From the NCBI RefSeq assembly GCF_035920345.1, contig NZ_CP109149.1:2728001-2792000 (forward strand): 64,000 bases of DNA. The letters are read 5' to 3'. The DNA is from Nocardia vinacea (lineage in GTDB: Bacteria; Actinomycetota; Actinomycetes; Mycobacteriales; Mycobacteriaceae). The notes beneath the pieces are model-generated. The model was not told where the DNA came from. It did not search any database and saw nothing but the letters and a program-made list of their open reading frames with translations. The position numbers and the translations under genes were made by a program. Of the stretch, positions 48,995 to 58,530 are shown piece after piece. The stretch's first letter is position 1, and every line of letters begins with the position of its first letter.

Positions 48995-51900
48995 TCACTC
49001 GGTCCCGCCAGGGAGGAGGGCTTGGGTCAAGGCCGTGACCGTGGGTGTGAGATCCGGCAGGTTCGCGATCGCTCGGCGTTCGGCACCTACGGCCCGGATC
49101 CGATCGGTGACGATGCCGGTGACCGCGGCGGCGAGCAGGCGGCCGGTGTGTGTGTCGATGGGACCGAGCGACCTAGCGAAGTGCTCGGCGAGCATGGACC
49201 AGTGCTGGTCGTGCAGCGGGCGTGCTTCGAGACCGGGAGCGAACATGTCTCGGTGCAGGACACAGGCCTCGTCCGGATGCTCGGCCAGGGCGGTGAGGTA
49301 GGCGCGCGTGGCGGTCTCCAGCCGCGACCGCACGCCGCCGTGCCGCTCATGCGCGTCCGGCATCGCCGCGTCACAGGCGGTCCGCACGCGGTCGATCGCC
49401 GACGCGCAGGCGGCCTCGAAGCCGCTCCGCTTACCGGAATACATCCGGAAGTACGTCCGGCGCGTCAGCTGGGCGCGCTCCAGGACAGTCTCCAGCGACA
49501 TCGGACCGTATCCCTGGTCGGCCGCGACGGCGAGGAACTGCGTCAGAAGGTGTTCGCGCCGGTCGTCTCCCGGCTGTCCGGACGAGCGGCCGGCCCGCCG
49601 CGGCACCGCGCGGACCGGATCGCCGGAGCAGCCGGACATGCGGCCGGTGAGGGTCGGTTCGGTGAATCGAAGCTGCGGGAAATCGCGTCCGAGCAGCGGT
49701 AGCAGGAACCCACCCACCATCACGGCGATCTTGGAGCCCGACGTCTGGCGGTACGCCTCGACGTCGAAATCCGCCAAGGACTGCCGGAGCCGGTCAGTGG
49801 ACGGCCGGGCTGCTCCGGCCGGATCGAACGTGACGAAACCCGGGCACACGCCCCCACGATCGTCCGCGCGTGCCTGTTTCGCCGGTCCGGTGATCGCAAC
49901 CGACGTGATCGTCTGGTTCGCGGTGTCGAATTCGACGGCGAACCGCGGCGGGTCGCGCGGCTCGGTGAACTCACCCAGCGTGGTGAAGGTGACTCCCGCC
50001 AGCACGCTCAAGCGGCTGGCGAATTCCAGGACGCCGTGCTGGATGCTCGCCCACGGCCAGCCCTCGATCACGTCGGCATGCTCGGCGAGGCTCTCGAGGT
50101 AGCCCCGCAACACGATCTGCACGCTGCCCATGTTGGTCGCGGCGCTGAGCACCGTGTTGTCGCCCGGTATCGAGAATTCGTCGACCGAGTGAGCGGGTAG
50201 GTCGAGTTCGGCACGTCGGTGCGGCGGGATCGAGTTCAGCATCGGTGCCCGATCGCGGGAGCGTTCGTCCTTGATGGCCGCGAGTTCCTGCCATACCGGC
50301 CCGTCCACCAGATCCCAGACCGCGGTCAGATGCTCGACTGCCGCCTGCATGAATGCATGCTGGCCGCTGTCGCGGGGGTAACCGTCGCGGCCGTGCATGA
50401 CGTAGTCGTCGTCCAGCCAGGACGCGAAATAACCCGGCTCGACCTCCGAATACGTTGCCTGCAGTGCCGCGGCTACCCGCTCGGGGTGGCTCATCATCTG
50501 CTGCAACGCAGTCTCGGTCAGCTGGTACTGCAGGCATCCCGACGCGATCGACCGCTCCAGCGAATACTGCTGATAGGCAAGCTCATCCGGCGGAAACAAC
50601 TCCGCCAGCCGCCGCGTGACACCGCCGACGCGCACCGGGAGATCCGTCTCCGCGAACCGCCTGCCGACCTCGGCGATGACCGCCCGTGCCTGCGCCGGGT
50701 CCGCGAGCACTCGCGTCATGCCCTCCTTCGACAGCCCGCGAATCAGCGACACGACCGTGCGCGGCACCTGCGCCGACGGCAGCCAATCGGTCGGCGCATC
50801 GTCAGGCTGTGCGGCCTCGGGGGTCGAATCGCCCGACTCTCGGTGCTCCGGCCCGGTGGGGCCGGGCTCGGGCGGTTCGGCATCGGATTGGGAAACCGAT
50901 TGTCCACCAATTGGTCCGGTGTCGGCGGGCGGGGGGTGGCCCGAAGCAACCGTTTGCGGGCCATGTCCCACGAGATCGGCGATGTGTCGGCGGAGAAGGC
51001 TGGCGTCGCCGGATCCGGCCCAGTCGGCGAGTATGCCGTGAATGGCCGCCACCAGGATCCGGTGGGCGGGTGCGGGCGGCTCACCGAATGCGGTCGCCAC
51101 CGTGTCGGCGATGGCTTCCGTTACGGCCTCGTAGCTGCCCGACCGCAGCGGGTCGGCGACGAACTCCTCGGTCAGCAGCCGCTCCAGCACCGTGCCAGGT
51201 CCCAGGCGCACCGGCACCTGCTGCCCCTCGTCCTGATCCACCGGTAGCAATGCGGCCAACTCCGCTCGCAGCGCCGATCTCTCCTGTGGTGTCAGCACTG
51301 GCGGTGCCGAATCGGACGAGTCCGTCGGGCGGCTGCCGATGTAGCCGGGTCGGGCAGCGGTGGTTGCGGGTGAGGCGACCACTCGGCCGTTCAGCTGTCT
51401 CCGGATGAGGTTCAGCAACCGGCGGCGGCGGCGGGCATGCAGGTGCCGGCACCAGTGTGCGAGCACATCGCCCGGGTAGAAGTCGGAGTAGAACGGCACC
51501 AGCAGACGCCACGTGCCCGACGGGTCCTTCCCCACCGTGACACGCGCCGACATGACACCGAGGTCGAGCACTTCGCTGGAGCGTTCCGTCAACTGTGCCG
51601 GTTGTTCCGGGATCGGCGCGGGGCGGGCAACATCGTCGGGGGCCTCGAGGACAACCCGACGCAGTGCCGCCAACACACCGTGCGGATCGTCGGACTCACT
51701 CGCCCGCGGTGGCCTGCATCCCTCCTCTACAGCACGGTCGGTCAGAATGTGGCCGTTGGTCGTCATTGTGTAGGAGGAGTCACCGGGGCCCTTGAACACG
51801 CTTGGCGGGAGCCCCTGGATCCACTGCTCGAAGGTCGGCCGCTTCGGCGATTTCCCGGGCTTTGTCCCCGGCTTGTCGAGCACTCCCGCACTGCACAGAC

Positions 51901-53590
51901 GCAGGTACTCGTCGAGCAGCCGGCCCGGGATCAGTTTCCGGCTCGGATCGGCACCGTCGGGCTGGAGACGCTCGCTGCGAACCTCCCCGTCGATCCGCAG
52001 CTGCACGCCATCGTAGGCGATCCGCAGGCGGCCACCGTGGCGCGGAATCGTGTCCAGCACATCCGGGCGTTCGGTGAACAGCTTGCGCAGGACACGGCCG
52101 TGCCCGCCCATGCTCGCGACTCTCAGGCCGGTCGGATTGTCATCCCGGTCCACCTGTACTGCCACCTGCGGGTGTCCGTCGATCGGCAATGCTCCGGGCG
52201 ACCGTAGCGCCTCCTCGATCCGCGTGCTCGACACGGCGGCGTCGACCATCTCGACCAGTCGCGTCGGCGCACCCGCGGCGCCCTCGGCCCGCTCCCACTC
52301 GTCGAACGCGGCGGTCAATCGCTGTACGTCGGGCCGTCCTTGCACCCATTCAGCAAAGTCAGGGAACTCACGGCGCCAATTCTTCTTGTTGAACGGCCGC
52401 AAGGCCCGCGATTCCCGGCTCGGTGGCACTCGAAGCTCTGTGCCGGTCGCCGGTGGCTGCGTCCACGGACCGGGTCCGAACTCGACACGCACCGTGTGCG
52501 ACCAGTTCGCCAGCATTGCGTTACTGATGTCCGCGATTGTCGTGACTTCGACCCCGCTCAATCTGGTCGCGCCGCGGCGCGGCTGTGCCAGCAGCCAAGG
52601 GCAACGGGCGCCGAACGAAAGCACGGAGGCGGAGTCAACCCTGCGATCGGCTTTGCCGTCAGCCACCGCGACATGCATCAACCGTTCTTCTCCACCCGGC
52701 TCATCCGCGCCGAACCACATCACCACGTCACCGTGCTGTGGACGCGCCCCTGTGTCACGGTCCGAGAGGCGTTGCCGCCCTGCCGGAACCAGGAGGCCGG
52801 GCAGTTCGTGCACCCAGCGCCGGGAGAAGTCGTCGGGGTCGTCCCAGTTGTAGATAGCGCGGACCTGCTCGCGGCGGAGTGCACCGGCGGCGACGGCGGC
52901 GTACACCACCATGTCGATGCAGCTGAGCGGCAGGTCCGGGGCCAGAGCGGGGAGCTGTTCATCACTCGACCAGCCCCAGTCGGCGAAGACGCTGTCCGGC
53001 TTCAGCTGACACCAGTAGGCCGTATCTCGGCGGGTGAAGTACCCGAGCAAGTGCTCCACGACGCTGGCCGACGCGGGTATCGCAGATGATTCCGCCGCGA
53101 CCATCTCGGCCGTTTCGCCATCGCCGCCGACACCATCGCGTGCATCACTGTCCGAGAGCCGCGACCATGGCGTCGCCCGAGGCGTCTCCTCCGATGCCGG
53201 CCCAGGTGCAGACTCCCCCGGTTCAGGTGGTCTGCTCCCGATGAATCCGCCCGGCCTGGTCGTGCCCTCGCCCGGCGCGGAATCATCGCGCGACACCGGT
53301 GGATTCGACGGCTGATCCGACTCCGTGGTCGAGGTGTTCCACGGTGTCGGTATCGGCAGTTTCTGCTCGCTCGCGGAGGTGTCCCGATCACTTACGGTGA
53401 CTTCGGGGGCGAATGCGGTACGCAGCCGGACAAGGGCGTCGGCGAGGACGTCCGCCGCGATCGCGTGTGGCAGGCCCAGCCGTCTCGCGGTGTGGGCCAG
53501 CGACACGCCCTCGACCAGATGAGCCATTACCAGCCGTTCGGCGATACCGGGATCGGGCAGATCCACCAGCGCCGCTCGGACGGTCATCAT
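48995..53590 (-). CDS. Giant multidomain protein: HTH, Cys/His peptidase-like domain, TetR-like C-terminus
   Basis: A 1531-residue protein. Residues 1-60 (GVSLAHTARRLGLPHAIAADVLADALVRLR in its core) resemble sigma-factor region 4. Residues 65-160 are Pro/Ser-rich and contain GFIGSRP (115-121). Residues 180-330 look like an NlpC/papain-type fold: candidate nucleophile C224 in PLSCIDMVVYAA, then GDVV (287-290) and H306 in LMHVAVADG. A second GYIGSRP linker occurs mid-protein. The last 200 residues are TetR-like, with an HTH in LETVLERAQLTRRTYFRMY. There is no signal peptide or membrane segment. No Shine-Dalgarno precedes the ATG pair at 53590/53587, and the start lies about 10 bp from the break in the adjacent monooxygenase, so the 5' end may be truncated. 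I do not know its role; a regulator or effector-type protein is possible. Confidence 0.6.
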   Translation of the reverse strand: MMTVRAALVDLPDPGIAERLVMAHLVEGVSLAHTARRLGLPHAIAADVLADALVRLRTAFAPEVTVSDRDTSASEQKLPIPTPWNTSTTESDQPSNPPVSRDDSAPGEGTTRPGGFIGSRPPEPGESAPGPASEETPRATPWSRLSDSDARDGVGGDGETAEMVAAESSAIPASASVVEHLLGYFTRRDTAYWCQLKPDSVFADWGWSSDEQLPALAPDLPLSCIDMVVYAAVAAGALRREQVRAIYNWDDPDDFSRRWVHELPGLLVPAGRQRLSDRDTGARPQHGDVVMWFGADEPGGEERLMHVAVADGKADRRVDSASVLSFGARCPWLLAQPRRGATRLSGVEVTTIADISNAMLANWSHTVRVEFGPGPWTQPPATGTELRVPPSRESRALRPFNKKNWRREFPDFAEWVQGRPDVQRLTAAFDEWERAEGAAGAPTRLVEMVDAAVSSTRIEEALRSPGALPIDGHPQVAVQVDRDDNPTGLRVASMGGHGRVLRKLFTERPDVLDTIPRHGGRLRIAYDGVQLRIDGEVRSERLQPDGADPSRKLIPGRLLDEYLRLCSAGVLDKPGTKPGKSPKRPTFEQWIQGLPPSVFKGPGDSSYTMTTNGHILTDRAVEEGCRPPRASESDDPHGVLAALRRVVLEAPDDVARPAPIPEQPAQLTERSSEVLDLGVMSARVTVGKDPSGTWRLLVPFYSDFYPGDVLAHWCRHLHARRRRRLLNLIRRQLNGRVVASPATTAARPGYIGSRPTDSSDSAPPVLTPQERSALRAELAALLPVDQDEGQQVPVRLGPGTVLERLLTEEFVADPLRSGSYEAVTEAIADTVATAFGEPPAPAHRILVAAIHGILADWAGSGDASLLRRHIADLVGHGPQTVASGHPPPADTGPIGGQSVSQSDAEPPEPGPTGPEHRESGDSTPEAAQPDDAPTDWLPSAQVPRTVVSLIRGLSKEGMTRVLADPAQARAVIAEVGRRFAETDLPVRVGGVTRRLAELFPPDELAYQQYSLERSIASGCLQYQLTETALQQMMSHPERVAAALQATYSEVEPGYFASWLDDDYVMHGRDGYPRDSGQHAFMQAAVEHLTAVWDLVDGPVWQELAAIKDERSRDRAPMLNSIPPHRRAELDLPAHSVDEFSIPGDNTVLSAATNMGSVQIVLRGYLESLAEHADVIEGWPWASIQHGVLEFASRLSVLAGVTFTTLGEFTEPRDPPRFAVEFDTANQTITSVAITGPAKQARADDRGGVCPGFVTFDPAGAARPSTDRLRQSLADFDVEAYRQTSGSKIAVMVGGFLLPLLGRDFPQLRFTEPTLTGRMSGCSGDPVRAVPRRAGRSSGQPGDDRREHLLTQFLAVAADQGYGPMSLETVLERAQLTRRTYFRMYSGKRSGFEAACASAIDRVRTACDAAMPDAHERHGGVRSRLETATRAYLTALAEHPDEACVLHRDMFAPGLEARPLHDQHWSMLAEHFARSLGPIDTHTGRLLAAAVTGIVTDRIRAVGAERRAIANLPDLTPTVTALTQALLPGGTE

Positions 53591-53600
53591 GTGGCGTAAT

Positions 53601-54167
53601 CCGCGGTACCACAGTGGAATCGGTCACCTGGTAGTGCTCACCACGGTAGGTGACGTTCTCCTCGGTCCACAGCTTGCGGACGAGCTGAATGAATTCCTTG
53701 GTGCGGGAATAGCGATGCGCCTGATCGCTTTCGGTCTCGCCGTACGCTCCGAGGTTGTCCTTGCCGGACACGATGTTTACACGGACCCGGCCGCCGGACA
53801 GATGGTCCAGACTCGCCGCGGCGGACGCGAAGTTCGCAGGTCGCCAGTAGCCGGGCCGGATCGCGATGAGTGGCTCGAATGTCGTCGTCCTCGCGGCAAG
53901 GGCGGTGGCGACGGTGACCGTGTCCGGGTGACCCCAACCGGTGCCGATCAATGCCCCCTTCCAGCCGTGGTCCTCGAGGGCCTTCGCCTGGGCGCTCAGG
54001 GTTTCCAGGCTGTTGTGGTCGACCGTGACGGCGTCGCCACGGTGTCCCGGCGTCGCCTGATTGGGGATGTACCAGAGGAACTCCAGGCTCGAGGATTGCT
54101 TCCTGTTCGGTGCAGGGCTGTCCGCGGCTGCCACAGCCGGGCCGCCCGCCACATTCGCCACTGTCAT
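53601..54167 (-). pseudogene. Truncated LLM-class flavin-dependent monooxygenase (SsuD-like)
   Basis: The gene starts at ATG 54167 with GGAAGGGA upstream and reads as an alkanesulfonate monooxygenase-type luciferase-like protein: FLWYIPNQATPGH, a W-K-GALIGTGWGHPD strand, FEPLIAIRPGYW, LDHLSGGRVRVNIVSG and YRGEHYQVTDSTVVPR (motifs). Family members are about 350-380 residues; here homology ends at residue 189 and the frame continues with unrelated sequence to 53388. The lost half includes much of the FMN/substrate barrel, so it should be inactive. The intact paralogues oxidise sulfonates to aldehyde and sulfite, which fits the nearby sulfonate importer. Confidence 0.75.
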
Positions 54168-54215
54168 TGCGTCCCTTCCGTATTCCGCGTCGAGAATGCG
54201 GATCACTCGACAGAC

Positions 54216-54225
54216 GATGATCATC
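54216..54225. promoter_or_regulatory. Candidate operator palindrome upstream of the truncated monooxygenase
   Basis: GATGATCATC is a perfect 10-base palindrome in the 266-bp gap between the LacI gene and the monooxygenase remnant. The position suits an operator, but no second copy was found and it does not match the site proposed at 55570. Confidence 0.2.
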
Positions 54226-54433
54226 ATTCGGACATCGCGATTATTGCCCGAGACTGTCGACGAAAGCTGTTCACGACGTGCGTCATACACCACAAGAACA
54301 GGCACTGAACTGGGATATTTCGATGCGATCGGAGATAAATTCGTCCAGATTCCAGAACCACGAGCGCCGCTGCCCTGGCCGGCCAGCCGAGGCATCTCAC
54401 TCGGCCCGGAGCGCCTCTGACGACTCCGGAAGA

Positions 54434-55519
54434 CTACTGTGCCAAGGGCATTGGCGGTCGGCAGCCGCACGTTTCTCCGAGATCGAGCTGGATATCGATG
54501 GCCACGGGGCTCTCGTCGGCGTCGGGAGTGCTGCATGAACTCAGCACTGCGTTGAGGGCTGTGCGGGCGATTGTGTCGATGGGTTGCCGCACTGTGGTGA
54601 GGACCAGTTGCGCGTAGGTGTTGCTGCGGTCGCCGTCGAAGCCGACGACCGAAATGTCCTGGGGGATACGTGCTCCCGTGTCGGTGATGGCACGCAGCGC
54701 CGCGGCGGCCTGCCCGTAGGTGCCGACCACCACGCCGCCGGGCGCCGGGTTGTCGGCCAGGTACCGGCGCACCGCGCGGTACGCCCCTGCCGGGGTGAGA
54801 TCGGTGCGGATCTGGCGTGCGGCCTCGGCGCCCACGACGGAGGCATAACCCGCATAGCGCTGTGCAACGGTTTCGCGGTCACCGTGCTGAACGTCTTCGC
54901 TGGTGAATCCGCCGACGAACACGATGTCGTCGCGGTGGTGCGCGGTTGCGAGGTGACGGGTGGCCAGTGCGCCGGCCTCGAGATGGTCGGCGCCGATGAC
55001 GGGCGCGTCGACGTTATCCCTGTTGTTGTGCACCCAGACGATCGGAATCCGGTTCTGGGCACAGAGTTTCGCGGTCGCGGCACCGTTGGCGCCGCCAACG
55101 ACGATCAGGCCGTCGATGCCCGAGTCGGCGAAGGCGCCGACGAATTCGAGCTCCCGCTCCGGGTCGTATCCGGTGTTGCCGATCAGTGTCAGATGGTCGC
55201 GCAGCCGCGCCTCGACCTCGATATGCCCGACCAGTGCGCCGAACAGCGGTAGCGTCACGTCGGGGATCAGCAGTCCGATCTGCCGCCATCGGCTCGGGCG
55301 GCGCAGTGCGCGGGCGATGCGGTCCGGGCGATAGTCGAGATCGTCCAGCGCCTCGAGCACGCGCGCGCGCAAGGCCTCGGAGACCGGTCGCGGACCGTCG
55401 TTGAGGACGTAGCTGACGACAGCGGTGGAGGTCCCCGCTCGCCGCGCCACGTCGGCGAGCGTCACACGCTTGACTGTCACAACTGGCCCATTCTGGTCGG
55501 CATTACGCAGCTCGGACAT
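54434..55519 (-). CDS. LacI family transcriptional regulator
   Basis: A LacI-type repressor of about 360 residues. The DNA-binding domain reads VTLADVARRAGTSTAVVSYVLNDGPRPVSEALRARVLEALDDLDYRPD (first part is the HTH; hinge helix follows at RIARALR), then a periplasmic-binding-like effector domain with IGLLIPDVTLPLFGALVGHIE and the C-terminal DISVVGFDGD and TTVRQP blocks. It diverges from the arylsulfotransferase/importer operon, which is its likely target. ATG 55519 is chosen; a GTG at 55543 is possible, and a start closer to VTVKRVTL cannot be excluded. Confidence 0.88.
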   Translation of the reverse strand: MSELRNADQNGPVVTVKRVTLADVARRAGTSTAVVSYVLNDGPRPVSEALRARVLEALDDLDYRPDRIARALRRPSRWRQIGLLIPDVTLPLFGALVGHIEVEARLRDHLTLIGNTGYDPERELEFVGAFADSGIDGLIVVGGANGAATAKLCAQNRIPIVWVHNNRDNVDAPVIGADHLEAGALATRHLATAHHRDDIVFVGGFTSEDVQHGDRETVAQRYAGYASVVGAEAARQIRTDLTPAGAYRAVRRYLADNPAPGGVVVGTYGQAAAALRAITDTGARIPQDISVVGFDGDRSNTYAQLVLTTVRQPIDTIARTALNAVLSSCSTPDADESPVAIDIQLDLGETCGCRPPMPLAQ

Positions 55520-55569
55520 GGTTTTAATCGTCCTGATTCTCACACGGTACGGCCGCCGGAAAGCCTACG

Positions 55570-55581
55570 CAAATCGATTAG
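55570..55581. promoter_or_regulatory. Candidate LacI-type operator
   Basis: CAAATCGATTAG in the 116-bp divergent region is a near-palindrome (10 of 12 positions) with a central CG, as is usual for LacI-family operators. It lies about 55 bp from each start codon, suiting control of both directions. The assignment rests on position and symmetry only. Confidence 0.4.
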
Positions 55582-55635
55582 ATTGGTAACGCTCGCGATT
55601 CACGCACTTAACAACCGACTGGTGGAGTAATTGGC

Positions 55636-56955
55636 ATGGCATTCGTTCGGCTCACTGGCGTCACCTATTACGACCCCGATCTGGCGCACAACAGCTATGT
55701 CCTCTACACCGGATCGGATGCGATTACCCGCCTCATCGATCTGAACGGTGCGGTCGTCCAGGAGTGGCCGTTCGCGGGTGTGCCGCCACGCATCATCGAT
55801 CCCGCGCTCACCGGTGATCGGCTGGGCGATGTCGGTGTACAGCTCGCGCCCAGCGGCGACACCAGGGGCGGTATCTACGCGAATGGCACTGTGGGGCAGC
55901 TGACTTGGACGGGAGAGCGGGTATGGGAATGGGGTGAGCAGGCCCCCGGCGGGGCCGCGCGGCAAAACCACGACTGGGAACTACTGCCGAACGGGAACCG
56001 CCTGCTGCTGGTCACCATCCCGCGCATCGTGCCCGGCCTGGCCGACGAGATCGTCGGCGACCAGGGACTGTATGAGGTCACGCCCGACGGCGAGATCGTG
56101 TGGGAGTGGCGGGCCGGCGATCACCTCGACGAGCTCGGCTTCTCCGAAGACGGCTGGAAAACATTGCAGGACACCGCATCCCGTGATCCGAATGATCCAT
56201 GGGGCTATCTGGAGATGAACAGCGCCAAGACGCTGGGACCGAACCGGTGGCACCGCGCGGACCCGCGCAGCGTATTCCATCCCGACAACATCCTCATCAG
56301 CCTGCGCAAGGCGAATGTGATCGCGCTGATCGACAAGACCACCAAAGCCATTGTGTGGAAACTGGGTCCGTATTTCGCGGCCGAGCCCGGAGCACAGCAT
56401 CAGCGGATCAACGCGCACAAGGTGCCGCGTCCGCTCGATCAGATCTCCGGACAGCACAATCCGCACTTCATCGCCGACGGGCTCCCCGGCGCGGGCAATA
56501 TTCTGGTCTTCGACAATCAGGGCGGGGCCGGTTATCCGCCCGCGGCATTGGGGATTTACGCGGGATCACGCGTCCTGGAGATCGACCCGGCGACCGAGCA
56601 GATCGTGTGGCAGTACACGGCCGAGGACTCCGGGCAGCCATCGTGGACGTTCTTCAGCTCCTTCGTGAGCAACGCCCAACGCCTGCCAAACGGCAACACC
56701 CTGATCACCGAGGGCATGAACGGCCGTCTGTTCCAGGTGACTCCGGACGGCCAGGTGGTCTGGGAGTACCAGAACCCCTACGAAGGCTACGGAGTCGCCG
56801 GGGAACCGGAAGTGCACGAACCTCGGGTACCAGGCGTCGATCGCCTCAGCCGGACCTCGCTCATTTATCGCGCACAGGCGGTTCCGTTCGAATGGGTGCC
56901 CGTCGGGGCTCCACAGTCGGCTCCCGAACCCGTCGACCGGCGGACTGCGCCATGA
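55636..56955 (+). CDS. Arylsulfotransferase (ASST) family protein
   Basis: A 439-residue beta-propeller protein of the arylsulfotransferase family. Repeated blade motifs GxIVWEW, GRLFQVTPDGQVVWEY, LPNGNRLLL and LPNGNTLI are visible, with NHDWELLPNGN and QHNPHF providing His residues. The family transfers sulfuryl groups between phenols. No signal peptide is present, unlike the periplasmic ASST of E. coli, so this one should act in the cytoplasm. It is the first gene of an operon with an SsuC/B/A importer (its stop overlaps the ssuC start as ATGA), pointing to use of an imported sulfate ester or sulfonate. GGTGGAG precedes the ATG. Confidence 0.8.
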   Translation: MAFVRLTGVTYYDPDLAHNSYVLYTGSDAITRLIDLNGAVVQEWPFAGVPPRIIDPALTGDRLGDVGVQLAPSGDTRGGIYANGTVGQLTWTGERVWEWGEQAPGGAARQNHDWELLPNGNRLLLVTIPRIVPGLADEIVGDQGLYEVTPDGEIVWEWRAGDHLDELGFSEDGWKTLQDTASRDPNDPWGYLEMNSAKTLGPNRWHRADPRSVFHPDNILISLRKANVIALIDKTTKAIVWKLGPYFAAEPGAQHQRINAHKVPRPLDQISGQHNPHFIADGLPGAGNILVFDNQGGAGYPPAALGIYAGSRVLEIDPATEQIVWQYTAEDSGQPSWTFFSSFVSNAQRLPNGNTLITEGMNGRLFQVTPDGQVVWEYQNPYEGYGVAGEPEVHEPRVPGVDRLSRTSLIYRAQAVPFEWVPVGAPQSAPEPVDRRTAP

Positions 56956-57725
56956 AGACGTCGAACAAACGCTGGGCAGCGATCGGGGGAATCGTCGGCG
57001 GCCTTGCCCTGGCAAGCCTGCTGTGGAGTCTCGTCGTCGCGACCGGACGCTTTCCCAGCGCACTGTTTCCGACTGTGCCGCAGATCATTCGGGCCGGGCA
57101 CAGCCTGTGGTCTCAGGGGCTGCTGATACCGGATATCGCGGCCAGCCTGCAACGGGCGCTGCTCGGATTCGTCTCGGGTGCGATCGCCGGCATCTCGGCG
57201 GCGATCGTCACCGCAAGCACTTGGCTGGGGCGCAGGATTCTGCAACCCGTGCTCAGGTTGCTATCTCCCATTCCAACTATCGGCATCGTGCCGCTGGCGA
57301 TTCTCTGGTTCGGGATCGGCGAGAGCAGCAAGACCTTGGTCATCGCCCTCGGAGTTTTCGTCCCGGTGTGGATCAACAGTCATACCGGATTCGCGAGCAC
57401 CCCGGCCGATTACCTGCAGGCTTCACGCTGCCTCGGCGCGCGCCGCTGGCAAACCATGACTCGGATCGTCCTGCCCGAGGCGGCGCCCGATGTGGTTTCT
57501 GGCCTCCGGGTCGGCGCGGCGATGGCTTTCGTGCTGATCGTCGTCGCCGAAATGACCGGCACCACAGCGGGAATCGGCTACCGCATTTACCAAGCCCAAT
57601 TGTTCTCGCAGGCCGATCGGCTGATCTTCTGCCTGATAGTGCTCGGAGTAATCGGGGCGGTATGTGATCTGGCGATTGCCTCGATTTCCGCACCGGCCAC
57701 GCGATGGGCACACGAGGAGCACTGA
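56952..57725 (+). CDS. ssuC: SsuC-like ABC transporter permease
   Basis: A 257-residue inner-membrane permease of the nitrate/sulfonate/taurine family, with about six hydrophobic segments. The coupling loop reads EAAPDVVSGLRVGAAMAF, the EAA motif that contacts the ATPase. It overlaps the upstream gene by four bases and is followed by the ATPase gene after one base. Substrate (aliphatic or aryl sulfonate, or sulfate ester) is inferred from the operon. Confidence 0.87.
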   Translation: MKTSNKRWAAIGGIVGGLALASLLWSLVVATGRFPSALFPTVPQIIRAGHSLWSQGLLIPDIAASLQRALLGFVSGAIAGISAAIVTASTWLGRRILQPVLRLLSPIPTIGIVPLAILWFGIGESSKTLVIALGVFVPVWINSHTGFASTPADYLQASRCLGARRWQTMTRIVLPEAAPDVVSGLRVGAAMAFVLIVVAEMTGTTAGIGYRIYQAQLFSQADRLIFCLIVLGVIGAVCDLAIASISAPATRWAHEEH

Positions 57726-57726
57726 C

Positions 57727-58500
57727 ATGACCATCGTGACACAGGATCTTGTCGTTCAATTCCCGAACAAGTCCGCCCCCGCACTGCGCAACATCACGCT
57801 GAGTGTGCCCGAGGGCTCGTTCACCGTATTGGTCGGCGCGTCCGGCAGCGGCAAATCGACTCTGCTGCACTGTCTCGCCGGGCTCATTACGCCGACCTCC
57901 GGCACGGTGACCGACAACGACGAACCGGTGACGGCTCCGGACCCGCGCCGCGGCGTGGCCTTCCAGCGCGACGTGCTGTTTCCGTGGATGAGCGTTTCCG
58001 ACAACATCGGCTACGCCCTGCGCGCACATCGTGTTCCGCGCAAACAGCGGCGTGCGCGCATCGGCGAACTTCTCGACCTCGTCGGACTGTCGGGCGAGGT
58101 GGGCAAACAACGCCCGAGCCAGCTCTCGGGCGGCATGCGCCAACGCGTCGGCATCGCGCGCATGCTCGGCGGCGAACCCACCGTCATGCTGATGGACGAA
58201 CCGTTCGCGGCGCTCGACGCGTTGACGCGCCTGCGCATGCAGGACCTGCTCATCGATCTGTGGACGCGGTTGAACCGTACGGTCATCTTTGTCACCCACG
58301 ATGTCGACGAAGCAATTCGACTGTCGGACATCATCAGTGTGCTCAGGGACGGGCAGATCACCCGGCACATCACCAATCCGCTGACCCGCCCACGCCCCGC
58401 CGATACGCTCGCCGACCAATCCGGCTACAGCGAGCTCCGCCGCACTCTGCACCACGAACTCGGCGTCGAGCACGACGATCGACAGCTGCTGGACAGCTGA
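57727..58500 (+). CDS. ssuB: SsuB-like ABC transporter ATP-binding protein
   Basis: A 257-residue ATPase: Walker A GASGSGKST, Q-loop FQRDVLFPW, signature LSGGMRQRV, Walker B VMLMDEPFAALDA and H-loop VTHDVDEA. It powers uptake through the SsuC-like permease. An upstream in-frame extension to 57664 overlaps the permease and has no family match, so ATG 57727 is chosen. Confidence 0.88.
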   Translation: MTIVTQDLVVQFPNKSAPALRNITLSVPEGSFTVLVGASGSGKSTLLHCLAGLITPTSGTVTDNDEPVTAPDPRRGVAFQRDVLFPWMSVSDNIGYALRAHRVPRKQRRARIGELLDLVGLSGEVGKQRPSQLSGGMRQRVGIARMLGGEPTVMLMDEPFAALDALTRLRMQDLLIDLWTRLNRTVIFVTHDVDEAIRLSDIISVLRDGQITRHITNPLTRPRPADTLADQSGYSELRRTLHHELGVEHDDRQLLDS

Positions 58501-58530
58501 ATCCCTACCCGCAACACGAACAGAGACCCC

